Source: an uncultured Bacteroidota bacterium (GTDB taxonomy: Bacteria > Bacteroidota > Bacteroidia > 2-12-FULL-35-15). From it: a DNA stretch of 5,527 bases. The notes beneath the pieces were generated by a model. That model was not told where the DNA came from, made no database searches, and was given only the letters and a program-made list of their open reading frames with translations. The translations under genes and the position numbers were made by a program. Shown in pieces: positions 1-5,527 of this stretch; position 1 is the stretch's first letter; every line of letters starts with the position of its first letter. The stretch is from positions 1-5,527 of the forward strand of contig CAILDT010000486.1 of NCBI GenBank assembly GCA_903833025.1. The letters run 5' to 3'.

Positions 1-1
1 A

Positions 2-196
2 GAGAATAAATTATTTTTAACTAAACTAACAAGAGTAATCACTCGAACAGATAAGCCAGAAAAAAGATTATTAATGCGCTTTGAATTTACACCAAAAACA
101 TTTTCAGAAGATTCAATTATAATTGAAGAAGACGAACGTCACTCCTACACCAATGAATACAAGGAATTAACGAAAGAATATTATTTGAATTTTTAA
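2..196 (+). CDS. C-terminal fragment of an unrecognised protein (cut by left edge)
   Basis: An open frame runs from the left edge to a TAA at 194-196 and gives 64 residues with no internal stop. The sequence is rich in Glu, Lys, Thr and aromatic residues. It contains the stretch RFEFTPKTFSED, then an acidic patch (IIEEDER), and ends in a Tyr/Phe-rich tail (EYYLNF). This composition is that of an ordinary soluble, charged protein rather than random AT-rich translation. There is no signal peptide or membrane segment in the visible part. I do not recognise the family. An in-frame ATG at 74-76 exists, but the frame is open upstream of it to the edge, so the piece is more likely the tail of a longer protein. 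It converges on xerD with 6 bp between the two stop codons. Confidence refers to its being coding, not to any function. Confidence 0.6.
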   Translation, partial: ENKLFLTKLTRVITRTDKPEKRLLMRFEFTPKTFSEDSIIIEEDERHSYTNEYKELTKEYYLNF

Positions 197-202
197 ATAC
201 GT

Positions 203-1102
203 TTACGAACGAGGATGGAATTGTATTATCGCTTGCCGCAAATAATCTCTGTCAAGATGAGTATAAATTTCTGTAGTAGTTATTGATTCGTGTCCCAGCA
301 TTTCCTGCACTGCACGCAGGTCGGCACCACCTTCTATTAAATGAGTTGCGAATGAATGACGAAAAGTGTGAGGACTTATGTGTTTCTTTAATCCTATTTT
401 AATAGCTAATCTTTTTATTATTGTAAACACCATAACTCTGGTAAGCTTTGCTCCTCGCCTATTCAAGAATAAAAAATCTTCATTGTCCTTTTTTATTTTG
501 ATGTGGCAACGTACTTCATCTTTATAAATATTAATTTGCTTAATTGCTATGCTGCCTATTGGAACTAAACGTTCTTTATCGCCTTTGCCAGTTACTTTTA
601 CGAAACCATCATTAAAATAAAGATGAGAAATTTTAAGATTTACTAATTCACTTACTCGCAAACCGCAACTGTAAATGGTTTCGAGCATTGCTTTATTTCT
701 CTGCCCTTCGGGAGTACTTAAATCAATGGCATCAATTATTTTATTTATTTCTTCTAAACTCAATGTATCAGGGAGTTTCCTGCCTTGCTTTGGTGATTCT
801 AACAATGCTGTTGGGTCAGAATTTAAAACATTTTCTAAAAGCAAATATTTATAAAACCCCTTTATTCCACTTATAATACGCGCTTGCGAATGTGGGCTCA
901 TCCCTAATTCGTTTATCCATTTTAATAATTCTTGCAAATGAACTAATTGAATTTCTTTAGGTGAAAGGTTATAACTTTTATAATCAAGAAACTGAATTAG
1001 CTTTTCAACATCACGCAAGTATGCTTCAATAGTGTTTTCAGACAATGATTTTTCTAATGCTAAAAAAGATTTAAAACCTTGTGTGTAAACTTTCCAATTC
1101 AT
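203..1102 (-). CDS. xerD: Tyrosine recombinase XerD (site-specific integrase, chromosome dimer resolution)
   Basis: A complete 299-residue tyrosine recombinase, close to the usual Xer length of about 300. Residues 1-100 form the N-terminal SAM-like, core-DNA-binding domain (SENTIEAYLRD at 21-31). Residues 112-290 form the catalytic domain. All active-site residues are present: Arg149 (SCGLRVSEL), Lys173 (TGKGDKERLVPI), His245 and Arg248 (SPHTFRHSFATHL), His271 (LGHESITTT) and the nucleophile Tyr280 (EIYTHLD). This spacing runs one residue behind E. coli XerD. By family knowledge it cuts and rejoins DNA at dif-like sites to resolve chromosome dimers at division, with FtsK and usually a XerC partner. 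No integrase-type phage or transposon context surrounds it, so a housekeeping role is inferred rather than mobile-element integration. The start ATG (1100-1102) gives the canonical N-terminus. It is transcribed divergently from aroQ. Some Bacteroidota use XerA or XerC names for the same family; the sequence alone does not settle the paralogue. Confidence 0.96.
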   Translation of the reverse strand: MNWKVYTQGFKSFLALEKSLSENTIEAYLRDVEKLIQFLDYKSYNLSPKEIQLVHLQELLKWINELGMSPHSQARIISGIKGFYKYLLLENVLNSDPTALLESPKQGRKLPDTLSLEEINKIIDAIDLSTPEGQRNKAMLETIYSCGLRVSELVNLKISHLYFNDGFVKVTGKGDKERLVPIGSIAIKQINIYKDEVRCHIKIKKDNEDFLFLNRRGAKLTRVMVFTIIKRLAIKIGLKKHISPHTFRHSFATHLIEGGADLRAVQEMLGHESITTTEIYTHLDRDYLRQAIIQFHPRS

Positions 1103-1130
1103 TACTTATTTATAAAGTGTAGTAAAAACA

Positions 1131-1155
1131 CAAAGGTATCGAACAGAAATTTCAA
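1131..1155 (-). promoter_or_regulatory. Candidate Bacteroidetes-type promoter for xerD
   Basis: Read on the minus strand, TACCTTTG (1138 down to 1131) matches the Bacteroidetes -7 element TAnnTTTG exactly. A TTG lies upstream at 1155-1153, but the 14-bp spacer is shorter than the usual 17-23 bp, so the -33 part is weak. A start site a few bases downstream would give a leader of about 20-25 nt before the xerD ATG, which is plausible. This is a pattern match only; one 6-base fixed motif in 104 bp of AT-rich DNA can arise by chance. Confidence 0.3.
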
Positions 1156-1206
1156 TTATCTTTACGCATCAGAATAAAGCTAACAATCAACTGCTGATAA
1201 CTATAT

Positions 1207-1620
1207 ATGAAACTGATTATTATTAATGGTCCTAACCTGAATTTACTTGGCACTCGCGAAACAGATGTTTACGGAAACGAAACCTTTGTAGCGTATTTTG
1301 AAAAGTTACAAATCAAATTTGCTTCTATTGAATTACATTATTACCAAAGTAACGTAGAAGGTGAATTGATAAATAAATTGCACGAAGTTGGTTTTAGTTT
1401 TGATGGTGTAATTTTAAATGCAGGAGGTTATACACATACTTCCGTTGCGTTACGCGATGCGATAGCTTCCATAAAAACTCCAGTAATAGAAGTTCATATT
1501 TCAAATATTTATGCGAGAGAAGAGTTTCGGCATACTTCATTAATTGCTCCAAAATGCAAAGGTTCTATTTCTGGTTTTGGCATAGACTCGTATCGATTAG
1601 CGATAGAGAGTTTTATTTAA
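1207..1620 (+). CDS. aroQ: Type II 3-dehydroquinate dehydratase
   Basis: A complete 137-residue protein, slightly shorter than the typical 140-150. It catalyses the trans-dehydration of 3-dehydroquinate to 3-dehydroshikimate, step three of the shikimate pathway to aromatic amino acids, in the cytoplasm and usually as a dodecamer of flavodoxin-like subunits. Every family signature is visible: NGPNLNLLGTRE (7-18) with the flexible-lid Arg17 and catalytic Tyr22; QSNVEGELI (47-55); NAGGYTHTSVALRDA (71-85) with substrate-binding Asn71 and His77; and EVHISNIYAREEFRHTS (95-111) with catalytic His97 and substrate-binding Arg108. The C-terminus keeps GSISGFGIDSY. The ATG at 1207 is the only sensible start because the beta-strand and P-loop-like motif begin at residue 3. 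The gene is divergent from xerD and appears monocistronic, since the gene after it is on the other strand with stop codons 2 bp apart. I see no obvious Shine-Dalgarno sequence, as is normal in this phylum. Confidence 0.98.
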   Translation: MKLIIINGPNLNLLGTRETDVYGNETFVAYFEKLQIKFASIELHYYQSNVEGELINKLHEVGFSFDGVILNAGGYTHTSVALRDAIASIKTPVIEVHISNIYAREEFRHTSLIAPKCKGSISGFGIDSYRLAIESFI

Positions 1621-1622
1621 TA

Positions 1623-2684
1623 TTAAAACCTTGCTTCCGTTTTTGGTTTGGTAAACATACTTGGCGCAACAAATCGAAGAGAAATTTCAAAACCACCTCT
1701 AGCATAAGAAATAGTACTTAGCTGAGAAAGATTGATATCATAGCTGAAACCTACTTCATAATTAGCGTATTCAAATTTCGCAACTGCAATAATAGCATCA
1801 CGCACACGATAATAACCACCGATAGAAAAGGCAGCAGGTTTTTTATTTCCAGTATATTTTGATGACTCTTGAAGTATATATTGAAACATCATCCCAGGAG
1901 TTATCTCTTTGGTAGGTCCTTGCAGAAAGACAATGTAAGATGGCTTCAGCACAAGGTTAGTATTTTTTACACCTAAAGCCGCATTACCATTAAATACAAA
2001 CTTAGTATATAACCGTTGCGAAGCATCGCCATAAAAAGAATAAATAGGCTGATGTGGATGGAACACCGAAACACCAAGGTTTATCTTACGTGCGTTGTTA
2101 GAAGAAATATACATTTCATCAGTACCGTAACTATAATTAACTCCTGCACCTAAATCAACATAGCCAAAACTACCCACCGCTACTGGTTCTCCTGATGCTA
2201 AACTACTTTGGTATTGCATTCCGTTGTATTGATTACCCCAAGTTAATGCACTTGTATTAATAGTGTGAGATGCATAACCACAAACCAAACCACCTGAAAT
2301 TAAGCTTTTACGAGATACCGGTATTATTCCAGACAATGAAATATTAAACTGGTTGGAAGTAACATTGGCATCGCCTGCCTTGTCGTTAAAAAAATCAAAT
2401 CCCAATCCTATATGGTTCTTTTTTCTTTTTAATAAGCGTGCATCGAAAGACATAGCAAACGTTTTGAAAGGAGAAGCAATACTTTGCCATTGGTTTTTGT
2501 AATTAGCAATAGCTTGTATTTCGTGATGAACACCAACATTAGCAGGATTTAGCTGCACAGGTGTTTCATCAAATTGCGAAAAGTGTATATCCTGTGCATT
2601 GGCTGAACAATATATTGTTAACAGAAATAAAAGACATAGATAATATCCTTTATTAATGAATGAGATGGTTATTTTATTTTTCAT
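1623..2684 (-). CDS. Type IX secretion system membrane protein, PorP/SprF family
   Basis: A complete 353-residue secreted outer-membrane protein, a normal length for the family. Residues 1-30 are a Sec signal peptide. The mature protein opens with QDIHFSQFDETPVQLNPA (31-48), the diagnostic PorP/SprF N-terminus (family pattern QDxHFSQF followed by LNPA). Further family signatures follow: NYKNQW (61-66), SPFKTFAMSFD (71-81) and the GLGFDFFNDKAGD block (93-105). The rest alternates short hydrophobic and polar strands with aromatic girdles and ends in Phe, as expected of an outer-membrane beta-barrel. By family knowledge, PorP is a core T9SS component in Porphyromonas gingivalis. SprF-like paralogues are needed for secretion or attachment of a partner protein with a type-B C-terminal domain. 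The ATG lies 13 bp after the stop of the upstream repeat protein, so the two are almost certainly cotranscribed. This makes an SprF-like, cargo-dedicated role more likely than a core PorP role. I leave the symbol blank because paralogues cannot be told apart here. Confidence 0.95.
   Translation of the reverse strand: MKNKITISFINKGYYLCLLFLLTIYCSANAQDIHFSQFDETPVQLNPANVGVHHEIQAIANYKNQWQSIASPFKTFAMSFDARLLKRKKNHIGLGFDFFNDKAGDANVTSNQFNISLSGIIPVSRKSLISGGLVCGYASHTINTSALTWGNQYNGMQYQSSLASGEPVAVGSFGYVDLGAGVNYSYGTDEMYISSNNARKINLGVSVFHPHQPIYSFYGDASQRLYTKFVFNGNAALGVKNTNLVLKPSYIVFLQGPTKEITPGMMFQYILQESSKYTGNKKPAAFSIGGYYRVRDAIIAVAKFEYANYEVGFSYDINLSQLSTISYARGGFEISLRFVAPSMFTKPKTEARF
2595..2684 (-). other. Signal peptide of the PorP/SprF protein
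   Basis: The first 30 residues have a basic start (MKNK, then Lys12), a hydrophobic core around residues 14-25 (YYLCLLFLLTIY) and a small-residue end, SANA, before Gln31. This predicts signal peptidase I cleavage after Ala30. A Cys at position 26 is not followed by the rest of a lipoprotein cleavage context, so a lipoprotein is less likely. Confidence 0.85.
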
Positions 2685-2697
2685 TTTATAAAATTTC

Positions 2698-5527
2698 TTA
2701 TTTAACTAACGTAATATTTCCGTGTTTACTCACTGCTTCGCCCTTTACAGCAGCGTTCAGATAATAGGCAAATACACCTGCATCCATTTTTTTACCATTA
2801 TAAATTCCATCCCAACCTTTTGTTTGGTCAGTAGATTCAAATACTTTTTCTCCCCACCGGTCGAATATGGCAAACTCTAAATCAGTAATACAATCGCCCA
2901 TTACATATAAAATATCATTTTGATTATCCCCGTTAGGAGAGAAAGCAGTAGGGACATATAATTCGCCACAAAGAATATCAACAAAAACAGTAACCGTATC
3001 AGTAGTTGAGCATCCGTTATTGGTAACAGTGAGTGTATAAATAGTAGTAACAGTAGGCGTTGCTACAGGACTAGCACAAGAAGTACAGCTCAAACTACTT
3101 GCAGGAGACCAACTGAATGTAGAACCAGATGTTCCTGTTCCGTTTAAAACAGTACTGTTTCCAGAAGTAATAGTAACATCAACCCCTGCATTAGCAGTTG
3201 GTCCGCCAGTGGAAGCAACTGTAGTACTAGCTGTTTGAGTGCAACCTAATGAATCAGTAACGGTAACGGTATAAGTACCAGGCGCAAGATTATTTATTGT
3301 AGAAGTGGTGCCGCCTGTTGGATTCCACGAATATGTATAACTACCCGTACCGCCTGTTACAACTGCAGATGCAGTACCTGAATTAACAGCACAGTTGGAA
3401 GCGGTGGAAGAAGGTGTAACAACTATTGCATTTGCTTGAGTAATGGTAACCGTTGCTGTATTTGTACATCCGACACCATCAGTAACAGTAACAGTATAAG
3501 TTCCGGCAGATAAGTTAGTAGCAATAGCACTTGCTCCTCCCCCACCCGACCAGAAATAAGTAAGCACTCCTGTTCCTGTGGCTGCAGCAGTTGCGCTACC
3601 TGTACTTGTACCGTTACAGTTTACATTTGTTTGTGATGTTATATTAACTGTTGGTCCCGTTGAGTTAGAAATAACTACGTTTAAAGTAGCAATACATCCA
3701 TTAGCATCAGTAGCAGTAACTGTATATGTATTAGCCGCCAAACCACTTGCAGAAGCATTGGTTCCGCCACTTGGAGCCCAGTTGTAAGTATATCCCGTTC
3801 CAATAGTTCCACCTGTGGCAGAAACTAAACCACTTCCGTTACTTGCACCACAAGATGCATTGGTAGAGTTAACAAGTAAAAGAGATAAAGCACTTGCAGG
3901 TTGGGTTATTGTAAAAATGGCACTCGACAAACAACCATTATTATCAGTAACAGTAACGGTGTATGTGCCTGCGGAAAGGTTATTTAATGTATTTGGAATG
4001 GTAATGTTATTAACAGTTTGAAGTGTTCCCGCAGAACCCGTCCAAACATAATCATAAGGAGAAGCACCGCCTGTTGCATTGGCTGTGGCATTACCTGTGT
4101 TACCACCAAAACATAATATGTTTGTTTGGTTGGTTATGTTAACCGTTGCCCCTCCAGTATTGCTTATGGTGGCATTGGTAGTGGCAGTGCAACCATTCGC
4201 ATCAGTGATAGTAACGGTGTAAGTACCAGCAGCTAAATTGTTTAACACATCAGAAACATTACTGTTATTAGTAGTTTGGAGCGTTCCCGAACTACCTGTC
4301 CAAACATAATCCCAAGGAGAAGAACCGCCAGAAGCTTGCGCGGTAGCAGTGCCAGTACTACTGCCACACGGTGCATTGGTAAAAGAAGTAATTACAACAA
4401 CGGGAGCAGTGGCAGGTTGAGTGATAGTAAAAGTACTATTACTTGTACAACCATTGTTATCAGTAACAGTAACGGTGTATGTGCCAGCGACTAAATTATT
4501 TAATACATCGGGAACAGAACTGTTATTGGTAGTTTGTATAGTTCCTGAACTGCCAGCCCAAACATAATCGTAAGGCGAAGCTCCGAGAGATGCTGTGGCG
4601 GTGGCACTACCAGTGGATGCACCAAAACAGATAACATTTGTTTGAGTAACGTTAATTGTTGGACCGCCAGAATTGGTTAATGTTACAGTTGTAAAAGTTA
4701 TACAGTTATTAGCATCCGTAATAGTAACGGTGTAAGTTCCGGCAGCTAAACTATTTAAAACATCCGAAGTATTAATGTTATTAGTAGTTTGCAAAGTACC
4801 TGAAGAACCAGTCCAAACGTAATCAAAAGGAGAAGTACCGCCAGAAGCTAACGCGGTAATACTACCGTTTGAATTTCCGCAGGAAGGATTGGTAGAAGCT
4901 GTAATAGCAACTACAACGGCAGATGCAGATTGTGTTATAGTAATGGTAGTTGTACCAGGGCAATTATTAGCATCAGTAATATTAAGGGTATAAGTTCCGG
5001 CAGGCAAACCAACGAAACTTTGAGTGCCAGCAACGCCATTAAATGTACCGATTGTAGTACCTCCATTCATCAGTATATAATTATAAGGACCAGTACCGCC
5101 AGAAGTAGATGCATTAAAACTTCCCGTAGAAGTGCCAAAACAAAGCACATTAACTTGTGCTGTAATGCTTGGAGTAAGCGGAGGGCAAACAGTGCAAGGT
5201 GCAAGAGATGCAAAGGTTGTTATTTGTAAACTATCGCCAAGGGCATCCACCACCCAGAAAGGATATGCGCCTGCTGGAGTAACACTATTGCCTGTTGCAA
5301 AGCTTGTCCAGGTAGTAACAGGTGGACCTGCAACAGTGAACGGACCGCTGCAAAACCCAAGACCAGCAACGCAGGAAGTGGTAGTAGTGGAATTATACCA
5401 CGTATAAGGACCAGTACCGTTGGAAGCAGTAATGTTTCCGTTAGATTCGGCGCAGGCAGATAAAGTAACAATAGTACAAGGGCTTACGATAACCTGCATT
5501 TGCCCTGTTCCGCAGGCAAGGGAATAA
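2698..5527 (-). CDS. Large SprB-like repeat surface protein with T9SS type-B C-terminal domain (5' partial)
   Basis: The C-terminal 942 or so residues of a secreted protein. The frame stays open past the in-frame Met at 5497-5499 to the right edge (residues YSLACGTGQ precede it), so that Met is internal and the real start and signal peptide lie outside the window. Numbering from that Met, the order is: a Cys-rich module (1-115), eight SprB-like repeats (116-771), a PKD/Ig-like module (772-842) and the gliding-motility-associated C-terminal domain (843-933). The C-terminal domain marks it as a T9SS substrate exported across the outer membrane and displayed on or released from the cell surface. 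Related proteins include the mobile adhesin SprB of Flavobacterium johnsoniae, but repeat proteins of this type also serve as general adhesins or matrix proteins, so the exact role is unknown. It is the first visible gene of a unit with the PorP/SprF gene 13 bp downstream. It is very rich in Thr, Gly, Ser, Asn, Ala and Val and devoid of basic residues until residue 881. Confidence is high for the class and low for a specific function. Confidence 0.95.
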   Translation of the reverse strand, partial: YSLACGTGQMQVIVSPCTIVTLSACAESNGNITASNGTGPYTWYNSTTTTSCVAGLGFCSGPFTVAGPPVTTWTSFATGNSVTPAGAYPFWVVDALGDSLQITTFASLAPCTVCPPLTPSITAQVNVLCFGTSTGSFNASTSGGTGPYNYILMNGGTTIGTFNGVAGTQSFVGLPAGTYTLNITDANNCPGTTTITITQSASAVVVAITASTNPSCGNSNGSITALASGGTSPFDYVWTGSSGTLQTTNNINTSDVLNSLAAGTYTVTITDANNCITFTTVTLTNSGGPTINVTQTNVICFGASTGSATATASLGASPYDYVWAGSSGTIQTTNNSSVPDVLNNLVAGTYTVTVTDNNGCTSNSTFTITQPATAPVVVITSFTNAPCGSSTGTATAQASGGSSPWDYVWTGSSGTLQTTNNSNVSDVLNNLAAGTYTVTITDANGCTATTNATISNTGGATVNITNQTNILCFGGNTGNATANATGGASPYDYVWTGSAGTLQTVNNITIPNTLNNLSAGTYTVTVTDNNGCLSSAIFTITQPASALSLLLVNSTNASCGASNGSGLVSATGGTIGTGYTYNWAPSGGTNASASGLAANTYTVTATDANGCIATLNVVISNSTGPTVNITSQTNVNCNGTSTGSATAAATGTGVLTYFWSGGGGASAIATNLSAGTYTVTVTDGVGCTNTATVTITQANAIVVTPSSTASNCAVNSGTASAVVTGGTGSYTYSWNPTGGTTSTINNLAPGTYTVTVTDSLGCTQTASTTVASTGGPTANAGVDVTITSGNSTVLNGTGTSGSTFSWSPASSLSCTSCASPVATPTVTTIYTLTVTNNGCSTTDTVTVFVDILCGELYVPTAFSPNGDNQNDILYVMGDCITDLEFAIFDRWGEKVFESTDQTKGWDGIYNGKKMDAGVFAYYLNAAVKGEAVSKHGNITLVK
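2701..2973 (-). other. T9SS type-B C-terminal signal domain (gliding motility-associated, CHU_C-like)
   Basis: The last 91 residues (843-933 from the internal Met) carry the full signature: YVPTAFSPNGDNQND (848-862), the FDRWGEKVFES block (879-889; the family usually has N/D-R-W-G), GWDGIYNGK (895-903), AGVFAYYL and the terminal GNITLVK. By family knowledge this domain targets proteins to the T9SS and, unlike type-A signals, often needs an SprF-like partner. It is the only part of the visible protein that contains Lys, Arg or His. Confidence 0.95.
2974..3186 (-). other. PKD/Ig-like beta-sandwich module
   Basis: Residues 772-842 from the internal Met form a module distinct from the SprB-like repeats. 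It opens with GVDVTITSGNSTVLNGTG, then FSWSPASSLSCTSC, PVATPTVTTIYTLTV and TDTVTVFV. This order (W-S-P, CxxC, T-x-Y-T-L-T-V, D-T-V-T-V) is common as a linker immediately before T9SS C-terminal domains in Bacteroidota. It holds three Cys, two in SCTSC and one in NNGC. It likely spaces the signal domain from the repeats. Confidence 0.8.
3187..5154 (-). repeat. Array of eight SprB-like protein repeats in four alternating A-B pairs
   Basis: Eight tandem repeats of 74-87 residues, in protein order: R1 4894-5154, R2 4642-4893, R3 4381-4641, R4 4126-4380, R5 3865-4125, R6 3631-3864, R7 3409-3630, R8 3187-3408. Each has an early Cys (usually TNxxC), a G-rich strand, a Y-x-W strand, an AGTYTVT(V/I)TD strand and a second Cys in D-x-x-G/N-C. 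Odd repeats (type A) mostly begin TNVxCFGxSTG and end TITQ plus Ala-rich and Val-rich residues. Even repeats (type B) mostly begin TNxxCGxSxG and end SN/TN-x-GGPTxNxT. R2-R5 share a longer middle loop (for example SSGTLQTTNN) that R6-R8 lack. R1 has its own middle sequence. The repeats match the SprB-repeat family by pattern. Confidence 0.9.
5155..5527 (-). other. Cys-rich divergent module preceding the repeats (runs off right edge)
   Basis: Residues 1-115 from the internal Met, plus nine residues to the edge. It contains at least six Cys (8, 16, 43, 50, 102, 105), with another upstream of the Met. Parts resemble a stretched SprB-like repeat: SACAESNGNITASNGTGPYTW matches the start of a type-B repeat, and AGAYPFWVVDALGDSLQIT matches the AGTYTVTITDANNC strand. 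Between them sits an insert of about 40 residues with extra Cys and Trp. I infer a degenerate or specialised family member rather than an unrelated domain, with moderate confidence. Confidence 0.55.

Noticed and set aside
200..211. Small hairpin CGTT-TACG-AACG at the end of xerD as a terminator
   Set aside because: The stem is only 4 bp, lies over the stop codon and is not followed by a convincing T-run.
688..876. A 62-codon plus-strand open frame antisense to xerD
   Set aside because: It lies wholly within the well-supported xerD catalytic and N-terminal region and has no family features; it is a shadow.
203..1102. Tyrosine recombinase as part of an integrative element, integron or invertible switch for the surface protein
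   Set aside because: The protein has canonical Xer length and motifs, the neighbour is the housekeeping aroQ, and I see no inverted repeats, att sites or cassette structure next to the surface-protein gene.
1157..1164. TATCTTTA as a -7 promoter element for aroQ
   Set aside because: It misses the final G of TAnnTTTG, and no TTG lies at a suitable distance upstream, so support is too weak to list it.
1626..1653. AAACC...GGTTT inverted repeat after aroQ as a terminator
   Set aside because: It is a 5-bp stem with a long loop inside the PorP/SprF coding region and is no better than chance in AT-rich DNA.
3187..5154. The periodic DNA as a CRISPR array or non-coding satellite
   Set aside because: The period of about 220-260 bp equals coding repeats in one continuous frame, with mostly synonymous differences and no spacer structure.
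3578..5407. Several plus-strand open frames of 68-99 codons (3578-3787, 3815-4021, 4276-4494, 4930-5229, 5132-5407)
   Set aside because: All are antisense to the stop-poor repeat gene, resemble one another only because the repeats do, and show no recognisable family.
5220..5471. An 83-codon Leu-rich open frame on the minus strand
   Set aside because: It lies in another frame of the repeat-protein gene. Its Leu/Pro-rich look comes from reading Thr/Gly/Val-rich codons out of phase; it has no independent start context.
5497..5499. ATG as the start of the large repeat protein
   Set aside because: The frame continues without a stop to the window edge, no signal peptide follows this Met, and the upstream residues have the same composition. 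It is an internal Met.

Overview
This window looks like chromosomal DNA of an AT-rich Bacteroidota (Bacteroidetes) species. The evidence is a type IX secretion (T9SS) cargo protein with a gliding-motility-type C-terminal domain, followed directly by a PorP/SprF-family gene. Translation starts have A/T-rich leaders without a clear Shine-Dalgarno sequence. I cannot go below phylum with any confidence, although a gliding or T9SS-bearing lineage such as Flavobacteriia, Cytophagia or Chitinophagia fits best.

Layout from left to right. (1) Positions 2-196 (+) hold the C-terminal 64 codons of a protein I do not recognise, cut by the left edge. (2) Positions 203-1102 (-) hold a complete XerD-type tyrosine recombinase with all catalytic residues. 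(3) Positions 1103-1206 are a 104-bp divergent intergenic region with one plausible Bacteroidetes-type promoter core for xerD. (4) Positions 1207-1620 (+) hold aroQ, a type II 3-dehydroquinate dehydratase. (5) Positions 1623-2684 (-) hold a PorP/SprF-family outer-membrane protein. (6) Positions 2698-5527 (-) hold the C-terminal 942 or so residues of a very large surface protein whose true start lies beyond the right edge. It consists of a Cys-rich divergent module, eight SprB-like repeats, a PKD/Ig-like module and a T9SS type-B C-terminal signal domain.

The left half is housekeeping: chromosome-dimer resolution and the shikimate pathway. The right half is a two-gene T9SS unit. The repeat protein is transcribed first, and 13 bp later comes the PorP/SprF partner expected to help secrete or anchor it, matching the known sprB-sprF arrangement of Flavobacterium johnsoniae. 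Genes are packed tightly: the two convergent junctions leave only 6 and 2 bp between stop codons.

I see no mobile element, CRISPR array, RNA gene or wholly new system. The most interesting content is in the repeat protein. It has a higher-order alternation of two repeat types (four A-B pairs). It has no Lys, Arg or His over the first 880 residues counted from the internal Met at 5497-5499. The repeats are also conserved in protein sequence despite synonymous DNA divergence.
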